A DNA stretch of 64,000 nt. It comes from Streptomyces fagopyri (GTDB taxonomy: Bacteria; Actinomycetota; Actinomycetes; Streptomycetales; Streptomycetaceae). Both the position numbers and the translations under genes were made by a program. Below are positions 29,303 to 37,175 of this stretch, piece after piece; position 1 is the stretch's first letter, and every line of letters begins with the position of its first letter. The notes below the pieces were generated by a model, which saw only the letters and a list, made by a program, of their open reading frames with translations, was not told where the DNA came from and searched no databases. The stretch is taken from the NCBI RefSeq assembly GCF_009498275.1, contig NZ_CP045643.1, positions 6,076,001-6,140,000 of the forward strand. The letters run 5' to 3'.

Positions 29303-30361
29303 ATGCTGGGACCTGTCGCTAGTCAAGTTGGTGATCGCATCAATGATCGATACCGAGTTCTCGCACTGTTGGGGGTGGGTGCCAACGGCGAGGTCTACCG
29401 TGTCAGTGATGATCATCTGGGTACCGAGGTGGCTTTGAAGTTGCTTAAACCCCAGCAGAATCAAGCAGCCACTTGGGATGAAGCGCAGACCCTTAAGCAT
29501 TTGAGCAGCGAGTTCCTGCTATCTGTGCTGAATGCAGACATTGTGGTTGGTTCTGATATTCGCTACATCACGACGCCGATTATGGATGGAGGTGACCTTG
29601 AGAATCACGCAGAATCATTTGGAGTTGAAGCAAAGGCGGCGGTCCGTTGGGGGCAGCAACTGGGTTATGGACTCGACCGGATGCATAAAGCAGGATTGTT
29701 GCATCGGGACGTGAAGCCAGGGAACGCATACCTAGATGGCGCGGGTGCCGTACTCCTTGGCGACATGGGGATGGCGGTGGCGATTGATTCTAACGGTCGT
29801 GCACCAGCCAATGGGACCCTGGCCACAGTTGCACCTGAAGTACTATCTATGGCTCCAGATGCGTGCTCGATTTCATCCGACGTCTATTCGCTTGCGGCCA
29901 CAGTTTTCTACCTCTTGTCGGGGCAGTACCCCACCGGTCCAAAAGGGGTAAGTTTGCTAGAGCGTAGGAATTTGATTATCGGCAGAAGGTTTCTTGATAT
30001 CCGCGAAATCGCACCGCAGGTACCATTGAGTCTGGCTCGAGTCGTCGAGAAGGGTCTATCCGGATCCCCGGAGGAGCGTCAAAGTACCGCTCGTGACTTT
30101 GCCAATGAATTGGCGTGCTGTGCGAGTCACCGACGCTCTTGGAGGAGAATTCTCCCACATGAGAATCATCAGGCGTGTTTTTCGGCAGACGCGACCGCTA
30201 CGGCCCAGCCGCTGAATCTGTGTGTAATTCCACTAAGTTCGACTCACGCCTCAATTGAAGTTAAGCTACTGACGGGGAGGAGGGTGAAGAAATATGAGCG
30301 TCACAGAATCTCTGTGAGTAAGCTCCCTTCCGTCTTGCGTAATATAATCAAAGAAATTTGA
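29303..30361 (+). CDS. Soluble Ser/Thr protein kinase (Hanks type)
   Basis: The ATG at 29303 gives 352 aa. Kinase motifs in order: Gly-rich loop LLGVGANGEVYRV (about residues 24-36), VALK Lys (about 51), HRDVKPGN catalytic loop (about 135), DMG in place of DFG (about 155), APE (about 178) and SDVYSLAATVFYLLSG. No membrane span or PASTA repeats occur, unlike PknB. A C-terminal region of about 80 residues ends in basic VKKYERHRISVSKL. Low GC and AT-ending codons mark it as acquired. It sits with the PRTase-like and RNase-H-like genes, suggesting a small signalling or defence module. Confidence 0.85.
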   Translation: MLGPVASQVGDRINDRYRVLALLGVGANGEVYRVSDDHLGTEVALKLLKPQQNQAATWDEAQTLKHLSSEFLLSVLNADIVVGSDIRYITTPIMDGGDLENHAESFGVEAKAAVRWGQQLGYGLDRMHKAGLLHRDVKPGNAYLDGAGAVLLGDMGMAVAIDSNGRAPANGTLATVAPEVLSMAPDACSISSDVYSLAATVFYLLSGQYPTGPKGVSLLERRNLIIGRRFLDIREIAPQVPLSLARVVEKGLSGSPEERQSTARDFANELACCASHRRSWRRILPHENHQACFSADATATAQPLNLCVIPLSSTHASIEVKLLTGRRVKKYERHRISVSKLPSVLRNIIKEI

Positions 30362-30489
30362 GAGCGCGGTTTTTTCAATCACCTTGCTCGATCTCGCGCT
30401 TTCCCGGGCAGGTCCACAGGATGCCCGACATGCCTAAAGCCTACGAGGCCAAGATCACTCACCCCGAAGCGATTTTCAGCCCTAATCGG

Positions 30490-31425
30490 CTACACCGGCT
30501 TTGTAGCCGTGAAGGTCCAGGCGGAAAGTTTCCCACCGTAACAATCGAGGGCCTCGTCCATAGAAAGAATCAGGCTCGCGTACTGAAAGTTCTCCCGGCC
30601 GTGCTGTTGATCAGCTCGGCGTAGCGCGTCGACAAAATCTCGCACACTTGGCCTATCGGGGAATTCTTGCATAGCCTGGCTCACAATAATTCCCAGCAGG
30701 TACCCGCCTCCGCCTTCCTCGTCTCCGCTCCCGCTCGAAAACTTCTTTACGTTCGCTCTCATGAGTTCCCGCCAGATAACTGTGAACGGCGAAATCTCGG
30801 CTCTTCCCGTGCGTGCCATCCAGGCTTCGGGTTGAATCAGCCAGGCGAGACGCTTGCTGGACAAGGACGACTTACCTCTGCCTGCCACAGATACGCATCC
30901 GCGTAGGCGTACCCCCTGGCCGTTTGCCTCCTTCTTGAGCCGAGACATCGCCGACCAATAGTCGAAGAGGAAGGTGACCCTGTCGTACGGGTTGATGCGA
31001 ACAGACGTGGCAGCGGTAGAGCTATCTGCACCGAAGTCCTTGAGCTCAAAAGATCGTGGTGAGATGCGATAATTTTTGCTCCTTGTTCCGGCGACTGCCA
31101 AACCCGGTGAATAAACAGTAATCGCGGTGCGGCCGGGATTCTCGACAACGAGTTGCGCCAGTTCTATGTTCTCGGCACCCGGTGCACCGAAGCCGCCATC
31201 GAACAGTTCCCATTTACCCGACCGATTCACTGTGAGTCTTCGGCCCGGCTCCCAGACAGCCGTATTGAGGTAGACCTTCGGACGCCCACCGTCCAATCGG
31301 TGTTTGGCGATCTGCCAGCCAAGGGCACCTAGGGCTGTCGCAAGGCTCAGGAGAGACACTGCGAGAGCAAGAACAGCAACGGGCGTTTCGAAGAGAGTTG
31401 GAGATGCCGACGCAGAGGTCATCAT
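30490..31425 (-). CDS. Membrane-anchored protein of unknown function
   Basis: The 311-aa protein has one membrane span near the N-terminus (about residues 16-38, VAVLALAVSLLSLATALGALGWQI). A mostly beta-rich cytoplasmic domain (QLVVENPGRTAITVYSPGLAVAG) is followed by a helical C-terminal part with a Gly-rich linker (SGSGDEEGGGG). The N-terminal span followed by a PGRTAITVY beta-sandwich segment is common in mobile-element proteins of actinomycetes. No enzymatic motif is seen. It is convergent with the kinase gene and shares its low GC. Confidence 0.6.
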   Translation of the reverse strand: MMTSASASPTLFETPVAVLALAVSLLSLATALGALGWQIAKHRLDGGRPKVYLNTAVWEPGRRLTVNRSGKWELFDGGFGAPGAENIELAQLVVENPGRTAITVYSPGLAVAGTRSKNYRISPRSFELKDFGADSSTAATSVRINPYDRVTFLFDYWSAMSRLKKEANGQGVRLRGCVSVAGRGKSSLSSKRLAWLIQPEAWMARTGRAEISPFTVIWRELMRANVKKFSSGSGDEEGGGGYLLGIIVSQAMQEFPDRPSVRDFVDALRRADQQHGRENFQYASLILSMDEALDCYGGKLSAWTFTATKPV

Positions 31426-31805
31426 CCGGGCATAGTAACGACAATCCGCCTTGCGTCCTTGTCCGCGGCCACCTGACGCCGTACCGAACAGTCTGCCGGG
31501 GCCGAGTGCGAAGAAGCTTCATCGAGAAGGGGCTCCCGCAAGTCGGTTCAGCGCCCAACCAAGTTGAAGGACCGTAGGTTCCCAAGCTGATGGCACTCGT
31601 CGCCACGGCATCCGTTGCTTTGCCCCAGATTGAGTGGGCTCGTCCCGCAGTGTGCAGCCGAGTCGTGATGCGGCTGCTCTTGGGACACTCTCGTCGGCTC
31701 CCTGGGTACTAGGTACCGTCGTGGTTGTGTCCGGCGTACGTCGGGGTTGGTCGCCCGCAAGCGTGCGCTGGTTGATCGCGTGCGACTAGGGGAGCTGGTA
31801 CGGGC
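31426..31805. other. Spacer before APH-family gene
   Basis: No gene is supported in these 380 bp. A near-palindrome ggtactaggtacc lies at about 31706, and aggggag about 12 bp before the next ATG may serve as its RBS. Confidence 0.35.
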
Positions 31806-32720
31806 ATGGCGGTTGACGCTGCTCGATCGGAAGAAGGGTTCACGCCGGCGGTAGCGACGCGGGTGATGGTTGCCGCGTGCCGGGCTGCGGGGCTCGATGA
31901 CAGAGGCGCCGAGTTGATTCGCCTCGGGGAGAACGCGTTGTTCCGGCTGGCTTCCGCGCCGGTGATCGTGCGGGTTGCCCGTGGTGAAGAGTGGCTACGG
32001 ACAGCACGCAACGAGGTTGCTGTTTCGCGGTGGCTCTCGGAGGAGGGGTTCCCTGCCGCGCGCATCATCGAGGATCTTGAGCAGCCCCTCTTGGTCGAGG
32101 GACACCCTGTGACGTTCTGGCACCTGATCGAGGAGGGGGGCCGTAGGGCCACGTATGGGGAGCTGGGTGGGATCCTTCGGGATCTGCACTCCTTGACGTT
32201 GCCGGCCGGTCTGGAGTTGCCCTCGTTCGATCCCTTCGGCAAGCAGGAGTTGCGGCTCGATCGGGCGGTGATCCCGGAGGATGACCGGGTCTTCCTGCGG
32301 AAGCGTTGGCGGGAGCTACGGGACAAGTTCGAGGAGTTGCGGTTCGAGACCCCCAAGGGGCCCGTGCACGGCGACGCCCACGTGCAGAACCTCATGGTGG
32401 ACGATCGAGATCAAGTGATCCTGATCGACTTTGAGGCCTTCTGCTTCGATCATCCTGAGTGGGATCTGATGGTCACGGCAGTGGAGCACCACAGTCTTGG
32501 GTGGCAGACCGACGAGCAGTACGCCGAGTTCGTGGGGGCGTACGGGCGGGATCTGTACGACTGGCACGGGTACGAGACGCTGCGTGGGCTGCAAGAGTTC
32601 GGGATGACGACGTGGCTGATGCAGAACGTTCAGGAAGACGAGCGGACGGCGGCCGAGTACCGCCGGCGTATCGCTGGGCTGCGCGATGACGACGGGCCTC
32701 GGGACTGGCGTCCTTGGTAG
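31806..32720 (+). CDS. Aminoglycoside phosphotransferase-like (APH family) kinase
   Basis: The 304-aa protein shows the APH fold: RLGENALFRL in the nucleotide loop, VIVRVAR with the ATP-contacting segment, the catalytic VHGDAHVQNLMV (about residues 186-197) and the metal-binding LIDFEAF (about 208). Proteins of this branch often sit next to a TPR-containing XRE regulator in streptomycetes, as here (32724, convergent, 3-bp gap). The substrate is unknown; calling it a resistance gene would be premature. Confidence 0.75.
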   Translation: MAVDAARSEEGFTPAVATRVMVAACRAAGLDDRGAELIRLGENALFRLASAPVIVRVARGEEWLRTARNEVAVSRWLSEEGFPAARIIEDLEQPLLVEGHPVTFWHLIEEGGRRATYGELGGILRDLHSLTLPAGLELPSFDPFGKQELRLDRAVIPEDDRVFLRKRWRELRDKFEELRFETPKGPVHGDAHVQNLMVDDRDQVILIDFEAFCFDHPEWDLMVTAVEHHSLGWQTDEQYAEFVGAYGRDLYDWHGYETLRGLQEFGMTTWLMQNVQEDERTAAEYRRRIAGLRDDDGPRDWRPW

Positions 32721-32723
32721 CAC

Positions 32724-34100
32724 CTACTCGTCGTCGTCCAGGCGGGCGAGGGCGTCGCGTACCTGGTCGTTGAAGGCGGCCACGATGGGGTTCGCCGCGT
32801 GGATGGTCACTTCGGTCTGGAAGTCGGACACGTAGCGCTGGAAGCGGGAGGACTGGAGGGTGTCTCCGCCGTCCACGGCCAGGCTGGCTGTCGTGACGGC
32901 GGCTTCCAGTTCACCGTTCAGCAGGTGGCTTTGGGCGAGCACCATGCGGCAGAACCCCAGGGTGCGGGCGTATTTCGGGTCGGTTTCATCGACCGCGCGT
33001 TGTGCGGCTTCGACGGACTCGCGGCGCATCTTGAGGTCGCGGAAGCAGTGGCAGAGCTCGCCCATGAGTTCCGCAGAGTCGAAGTAGCCCAGCCATGCGG
33101 GGTCGTCGGTGGTGTCGGCGTGCTCGAAGTGGCGTTCTGCTTCGTTCATCGCACGGCCGGCGCCGGTCGGGTCCCCTCCGTTGGCCAGTGCGCGGGCTTC
33201 CATGGCTGAGTAGTTCGCCATGGCCCGTGGGGTGGCCCGGCCCTTGGCGCCTTCGACGGCGGCGCGGCCGAGTTGGATCGCTTGGGCGTGGTTGCCGAGG
33301 TAGTTGGCCTGGTGGCTGAGGTTGCCGAGGATGCGGGCGCCGAACATGCGGTCGTCGACGACCTGGGACAGGCGCAGTGTCGATGTCAGGTAGCGGTGGG
33401 CGAGCCGCTGGTTCCCGGTGTCGTACGCGGTCCATGCGAGTAGCTGGGAGACCTCGGCGGCGGCCCCGAATAACGCGGTGCCGACCTTCTCGCTGTAGCT
33501 GGCGTTCAGGAGAGGGAGGACTTCGTGGCGGAAGTAGTGGCGCAGTGCCCTGTGGCCGTGGCCGCCGCCGTATTTGAAGTCGAGCTGCATGAACATGCTG
33601 GCCGCATCTCGGATCGCGCGTACGTCGCGCATGCCGATGCGTTGGTGAGCGGGCCTGTCGGCCTCGACGCCATCCGGGCGCGCGATCATCCATGACAGGA
33701 CGGCTGAGTTGAGATCGTTGTCCGCGATCACCAGGTCGTCAGGGGTGGCGGCTTCGGCTCGCTGGTCGGCGAGTCCGTCCAGCATGGACAGTACGTCGGG
33801 CACGCTGGTGGGATACCCGATCGGCTGTGGAGTGGCCGGCCGCGCAGCGTGGTCGATGAATCCGAGATCGGCGGGCGAGACGCGGCGGCCGAGCTTGGCG
33901 CCGAGTACGTCGGCCATGATGGCCGCTGTCGGGGGCTGGATGCCCGCACCGTCGCGCCATCGTTGTACGGCGACGTGCGTCGTTCCGAGACTCGTTCCGT
34001 GCTGAGCGGCGGCGTCCTGCATCCGCCTGGCGAGTCCCTTGTTCGAGACGTTCGCCTCGTCCATGACCGCGATCAACTGTGCGTTTGGCTCTCGGCTCAT
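32724..34100 (-). CDS. XRE-family regulator with TPR-like C-terminal region
   Basis: The start at the ATG complementary to 34098-34100 gives 458 aa. Residues 5-75 form an XRE helix-turn-helix (ANVSNKGLARRMQDAA, GTTHVAVQRWRDG, ILGAKLG-type helix). The remainder is helical with repeat-like segments (LGNLSHQANYLGNHAQAIQLGRAAV, MNEAERHFEHADT) typical of TPR regulators of actinomycetes. The divergent intergenic region contains several GTTCAC/GTGAAC boxes that could be its operator. Its ligand is unknown. Confidence 0.8.
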   Translation of the reverse strand: MSREPNAQLIAVMDEANVSNKGLARRMQDAAAQHGTSLGTTHVAVQRWRDGAGIQPPTAAIMADVLGAKLGRRVSPADLGFIDHAARPATPQPIGYPTSVPDVLSMLDGLADQRAEAATPDDLVIADNDLNSAVLSWMIARPDGVEADRPAHQRIGMRDVRAIRDAASMFMQLDFKYGGGHGHRALRHYFRHEVLPLLNASYSEKVGTALFGAAAEVSQLLAWTAYDTGNQRLAHRYLTSTLRLSQVVDDRMFGARILGNLSHQANYLGNHAQAIQLGRAAVEGAKGRATPRAMANYSAMEARALANGGDPTGAGRAMNEAERHFEHADTTDDPAWLGYFDSAELMGELCHCFRDLKMRRESVEAAQRAVDETDPKYARTLGFCRMVLAQSHLLNGELEAAVTTASLAVDGGDTLQSSRFQRYVSDFQTEVTIHAANPIVAAFNDQVRDALARLDDDE

Positions 34101-34132
34101 GCTCCCCTGCCAACCCGAGAATGACAGCGAGT

Positions 34133-34252
34133 GTTCATCGTGACACAGGCCTATGACATTGGGGGGTTCATCGGTGAACCCCCGCTGCCTTTGCAGGTGT
34201 TCACGTGAACCCCCTGGTGAACGCTCCCGGCTGAGCGGCTGGCGCCGTTCAC
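34133..34252. promoter_or_regulatory. Cluster of GTTCAC/GTGAAC operator-like boxes
   Basis: Between the divergent starts at 34100 and 34309 lie a 9-bp inverted repeat gggggttca-tcgg-tgaaccccc (34162-34183), the perfect palindrome gttcacgtgaac (34199-34210), a half-site gtgaac (34217) and a half-site gttcac (34247), plus gttca at about 34133. This spacing suits cooperative binding by a helix-turn-helix regulator, presumably the XRE protein. Confidence 0.55.
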
Positions 34253-34308
34253 TGTTCGGCACGGAGTGATGGGCGGCAAGAGCCCGTCGACAGTCGGCAG
34301 GGGACGCG

Positions 34309-34848
34309 ATGGATGCTCGGCAGAGCAAACGCGTAGCGAACACCCCGCGGGCGATCTCGCTGCGTGAAGCGGCGCAAGATCCCTCGTCGGGTCACTTCCG
34401 GGCGCTGACGCTCTTCGACGAGTCCTCAAGCACGGTGTTCGCCGCGCGCACCATGGTGAGCGGCTGCCTCCAGGACTGGGGGTTCGGCGACATGGTCGAC
34501 GATGCCCGGCTCGTCGTCTCGGAGCTGGTCGGCAACGTCGTGCACCACGCGGTGCCGGACGAGTGCCTGACGCGGCCTGGTGCCGCGCGTCGGATTGATG
34601 TGCTGGTCAAGGCGTGGCCCGGGTGGCTGTTCATCGGTGTCGCCGATGAGGACTCCACCCCGCCTGATCTGCCGGTGGGCGAGTTCGTCTCCCCGCAGTT
34701 GGCCGGTGACTTCGCGGAGGCGCTGTTGCCTGACCGCGGGCGCGGGCTGCTGATCGTTCAGCGGCTGGTTGACGCGGTGTGGTGGTCGCCGAAGAGTCTC
34801 GGTGGCAAGACCGTGTGGTGCCGCTTCGACCTCGACGGTACGACCTAG
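34309..34848 (+). CDS. HATPase_c (RsbW-like) ATP-binding regulatory protein
   Basis: The 179-aa protein has the GHKL N-box VSELVGNVVHHA (about residues 70-80), a G1-like VADEDSTPP and a G2-like GRGLLIVQRLVD. This is the stand-alone anti-sigma-factor-kinase fold common in streptomycetes. Genes of this type are regularly divergent from XRE regulators (the whiJ/abaA-like arrangement), as here. Whether it binds a sigma factor is unknown. Confidence 0.75.
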   Translation: MDARQSKRVANTPRAISLREAAQDPSSGHFRALTLFDESSSTVFAARTMVSGCLQDWGFGDMVDDARLVVSELVGNVVHHAVPDECLTRPGAARRIDVLVKAWPGWLFIGVADEDSTPPDLPVGEFVSPQLAGDFAEALLPDRGRGLLIVQRLVDAVWWSPKSLGGKTVWCRFDLDGTT

Positions 34849-35018
34849 AGATCTCCGGGCTGCCGTCTCCGCGTCTCTCCCACGCGATCGGGAGAGGACG
34901 GCGGCCCGGACCCCGGCCGGAGTCTGACCACTCCGGCCGCAAGGGGCGCGGCTCCTCGGATCCCATCGGGGGCTCCCCTCCCATGCGAGGGGCCGCGCTT
35001 CACAACCTCATACCGAGA

Positions 35019-35059
35019 CCGGACCACCCCCGCGCCTGGCAGCAACTGGGGTGGTCCGG
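35019..35059. repeat. 12-bp inverted repeat downstream of the HATPase gene
   Basis: Perfect arms ccggaccacccc and ggggtggtccgg with a 17-nt loop are followed by a second hairpin (ccccggt / accgggg, about 35077-35098). They lie in the gene-free interval 34849-35165 and may be terminators or part of the element's replication or transfer region. Confidence 0.55.
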
Positions 35060-35165
35060 GAGGGGACGCGACGGTCCCCGGTGCCTGATGGTACCGGGGC
35101 CGTTGCGCTGCGTTCCGCCCTGGACCAAAGGAAGTTGACGAATCATTACCTAGATCAGGGCAGAG

Positions 35166-35474
35166 GTGGGCAAGGTGACGGGCGCGGGTGAGGACTGGCT
35201 GAGCGACGAACTCGACGTCGCGGGCGTGGACTGCGGTCTGTGGGCGTCCGGCGTCGACTACGTGGCGGGCTGGCGGGATGCGCGGAAGGCTGCCGATCGG
35301 TTGAACCGGGCGTTCCTTGTCACGGGGTTCGAGCTGGACCAGGTGCGGGCGGTCGCCTCGACGAACGCTGACGGGGGCGGGGCAGTGCGGATCACGGGCC
35401 ACCCCCACGCTGTGGACCGGCTCGCCATGCTCTTGGCGTCGGTCGCCTCGGATGACAACGGCGGTGCGGCATGA
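35166..35474 (+). CDS. Small protein of unknown function
   Basis: GTG starts at 35166 or 35175 give 102 or 99 aa. The protein is acidic, with a helical middle (GWRDARKAADRLNRAFLVTGFE) and a strand-helix end (GGGAVRITGHPHAVDRLAMLLASV). No family is recognised. It lies in the AICE regulatory region before the GntR gene. Confidence 0.5.
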   Translation: MGKVTGAGEDWLSDELDVAGVDCGLWASGVDYVAGWRDARKAADRLNRAFLVTGFELDQVRAVASTNADGGGAVRITGHPHAVDRLAMLLASVASDDNGGAA

Positions 35475-35543
35475 CGCGCGTGATTGCTGTTGAGTGGCGC
35501 GCGTGGGCACGTCGCCGGCCGCAGAGCCTTTGGGCAGTAGCTG

Positions 35544-35653
35544 CCATGGGGCGAGTGAACAGGGGGCCTTACGCTCGCCAGCGGATCGGGCAGTCCTTGG
35601 ACCTGCCCGCAATGGCCCGATCGGCCCCCTGTTCTTCGAGGCTCGCCCCATGG
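35544..35653. repeat. 110-bp nested inverted repeat
   Basis: Three perfect stem blocks nest in order: ccatggggcgag/ctcgccccatgg (12 bp), gaacagggggcc/ggccccctgttc (12 bp) and gatcgggc/gcccgatc (8 bp), separated by small bulges. An alternative inner stem gggcag/ctgccc is also possible. It sits in the 407-bp interval between the small gene at 35166 and the GntR gene, in which no protein gene is convincing. A structured RNA, terminator or single-strand replication origin are all possible. Confidence 0.7.
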
Positions 35654-35881
35654 GAGCTGCCTAAAGTCTCGGAGGCCGGCGACCCCCAGCCCCGCGGGCC
35701 CCGGCCCAAGCCGACCGGTCGACGCCTCGACTCCCTGGGCGCGCTGCGGTGCGGGCAGTCGGGCGACCGGACGGGACCGGCGGCCACGCCGCACGCCCGG
35801 CCGGGGCGGCCGGGCTGCCCGGCGCGCCGCAGGCGCGCCCTTGAGGAAGTGAAGACTGTTTCGACCGATGGCGGTTGCGGG

Positions 35882-36661
35882 TCAGTCGCGGGATTGCTGT
35901 GCGGGCTCTTTGTCGGCGGTGATCCGGTAGGCGACTTCGGCACGGTCCGCCCCGACGCGGAGCTCTTCGAGAATCAGTGGGCGGCCACTCGTGCCGTGCG
36001 TGACGCGGGACAGCTGCAGGATCGGCGTCGCGTCCGGGAGTTGGAGAGCAGTCCGTTCGTCCGGGAGTGGCATATGGGCGCGGACTGTCTCCGACCACCA
36101 CAGCTTGTGTCCGGCCTGGGTGAGCAGCCCGTAGATGGAGTCTGGGCGGCGGTCGGGTGCATCGGCGAGCGTCGGGACGTCCTCGGTCACCTCGAACGGG
36201 ATCAGCGTCCGATGCATCGCACGGGTGCCGGTGGCGGGGTCGGTGAGCAGTCGGTCGCAGCCGAAGAGGGCTTCCTCCTCGCCGAGTTCGAGGAGCTGGC
36301 CCGTGGACTTGGTGGTGTGCGTGCGGTACGGGGTTGGCTCCTCCGCCTCGTCCCAGACGGCGCCATTGGGCATCACGAAACGCCCGTCCGGCGTACGGCT
36401 GATTCGGCGTTCGAGGGTGACGGCCGGCTGGCCGTCGGAACGCACAAAGCTGCCTTTGCCGTGCCGCACCTCGATCAGGCCTTCCGCTCGCAGGGCTGCG
36501 ACGGCGTTGCGGACGGTGGGACGGGAGACCTTGTAGCGCTCGATGAGCTGCGCCTCGGAGGGCAGCGGAGCGCCAGGGGCGAACTCGCCCTTCACGATCG
36601 CTTCCCGGATCGCGGCGGCGACCTGCTGATAGAGAGCTCCGGGGCGTTGGATCTCCGTCAT
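35882..36661 (-). CDS. GntR/HutC-family regulator, KorSA-like
   Basis: The 259-aa protein has an N-terminal winged helix (LYQQVAAAIREAIVKGEFAPGAPLPSE, SRPTVRNAVAALRAEGLIEVRHGKG, residues about 9-72). A UTRA ligand-binding domain follows (about 100-245). Such regulators, called KorSA in pSAM2, repress transfer and replication genes of AICEs. It is divergent from the transfer operon that starts at 36825. The frame is open upstream, but MTEIQRPGALYQQV is the natural start. The C-terminus DKEPAQQSRD is short. Confidence 0.85.
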   Translation of the reverse strand: MTEIQRPGALYQQVAAAIREAIVKGEFAPGAPLPSEAQLIERYKVSRPTVRNAVAALRAEGLIEVRHGKGSFVRSDGQPAVTLERRISRTPDGRFVMPNGAVWDEAEEPTPYRTHTTKSTGQLLELGEEEALFGCDRLLTDPATGTRAMHRTLIPFEVTEDVPTLADAPDRRPDSIYGLLTQAGHKLWWSETVRAHMPLPDERTALQLPDATPILQLSRVTHGTSGRPLILEELRVGADRAEVAYRITADKEPAQQSRD

Positions 36662-36727
36662 CTCGGCACCTTCGGGTCGGAGTCGTAGGCACGTCGCACG
36701 CGCGACATCACTCGTCAGCATAAGTAG

Positions 36728-36757
36728 TTGACCCCTCGCCGTACAGAGCCACATAGT
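36728..36757 (+). promoter_or_regulatory. Candidate promoter of the transfer operon
   Basis: TTGACC (36728) and CATAGT (36752) are separated by 18 bp, a fair vegetative promoter reading toward 36825. A short dyad tctga-atatg-tcaga lies just downstream at about 36782 and could be the GntR operator. Confidence 0.45.
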
Positions 36758-36824
36758 CGTAACTCGTAAGGACAAGTGACGTCTGAATATGTCAGATGTT
36801 CCGACTGGCCAAGGAGGCCAAGCA

Positions 36825-37175
36825 ATGCAGTCCATTCCCGTGGACACAGCACGACTGGGCGTACTGCGGTGCGCCATCACACCCGAAGCGAAGATCAGCA
36901 ACTTCGAGACACAGGAGGTCAAGAAGGACCGCGACGGCAACACCGTATACACCGTCGCCGTCACGGTGCGCCAGGACGGACGACGCATCTCCGTCATCGA
37001 GATCGCGGTCGCCGGTGAGCCGAAGGGCATCGAGGAAGGGCAGATACTCAAGGTCACCGGACTGACCGCATTCGCCTGGGCCATGGGCGACCGGCACGGA
37101 ATCAGCTTCCGCGCCGATGCCATCACCCCCGTACACGGCACCCCCGCACCGGCCAAGAACAGCGGTGCCGCGTGA
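36825..37175 (+). CDS. Conserved-type AICE small protein, function unknown
   Basis: The ATG at 36825 with a strong aaggagg RBS gives 116 aa. The protein looks beta-rich and barrel-like (VLRCAITPEAKISNF, TVAVTVRQDGRRISVIEIAVAG, ILKVTGLTAFAW), compatible with an OB-like fold. Its stop overlaps the start of the TraSA-like gene, indicating coupled expression. Small proteins at this position are common in streptomycete integrative elements, perhaps DNA-binding accessory factors. Confidence 0.65.
   Translation: MQSIPVDTARLGVLRCAITPEAKISNFETQEVKKDRDGNTVYTVAVTVRQDGRRISVIEIAVAGEPKGIEEGQILKVTGLTAFAWAMGDRHGISFRADAITPVHGTPAPAKNSGAA

Noticed and set aside
31806-32720. Aminoglycoside resistance gene
   Set aside because: The APH fold is clear, but this branch is diverse and pairs with a TPR regulator; nothing shows an antibiotic substrate.
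35471-36688. A 405-codon plus-strand frame starting with an ATGA overlap after the gene at 35166
   Set aside because: Most of it is antisense to the clear GntR gene and its first part crosses the large inverted repeat; composition is not protein-like. A short real product at its start cannot be excluded.
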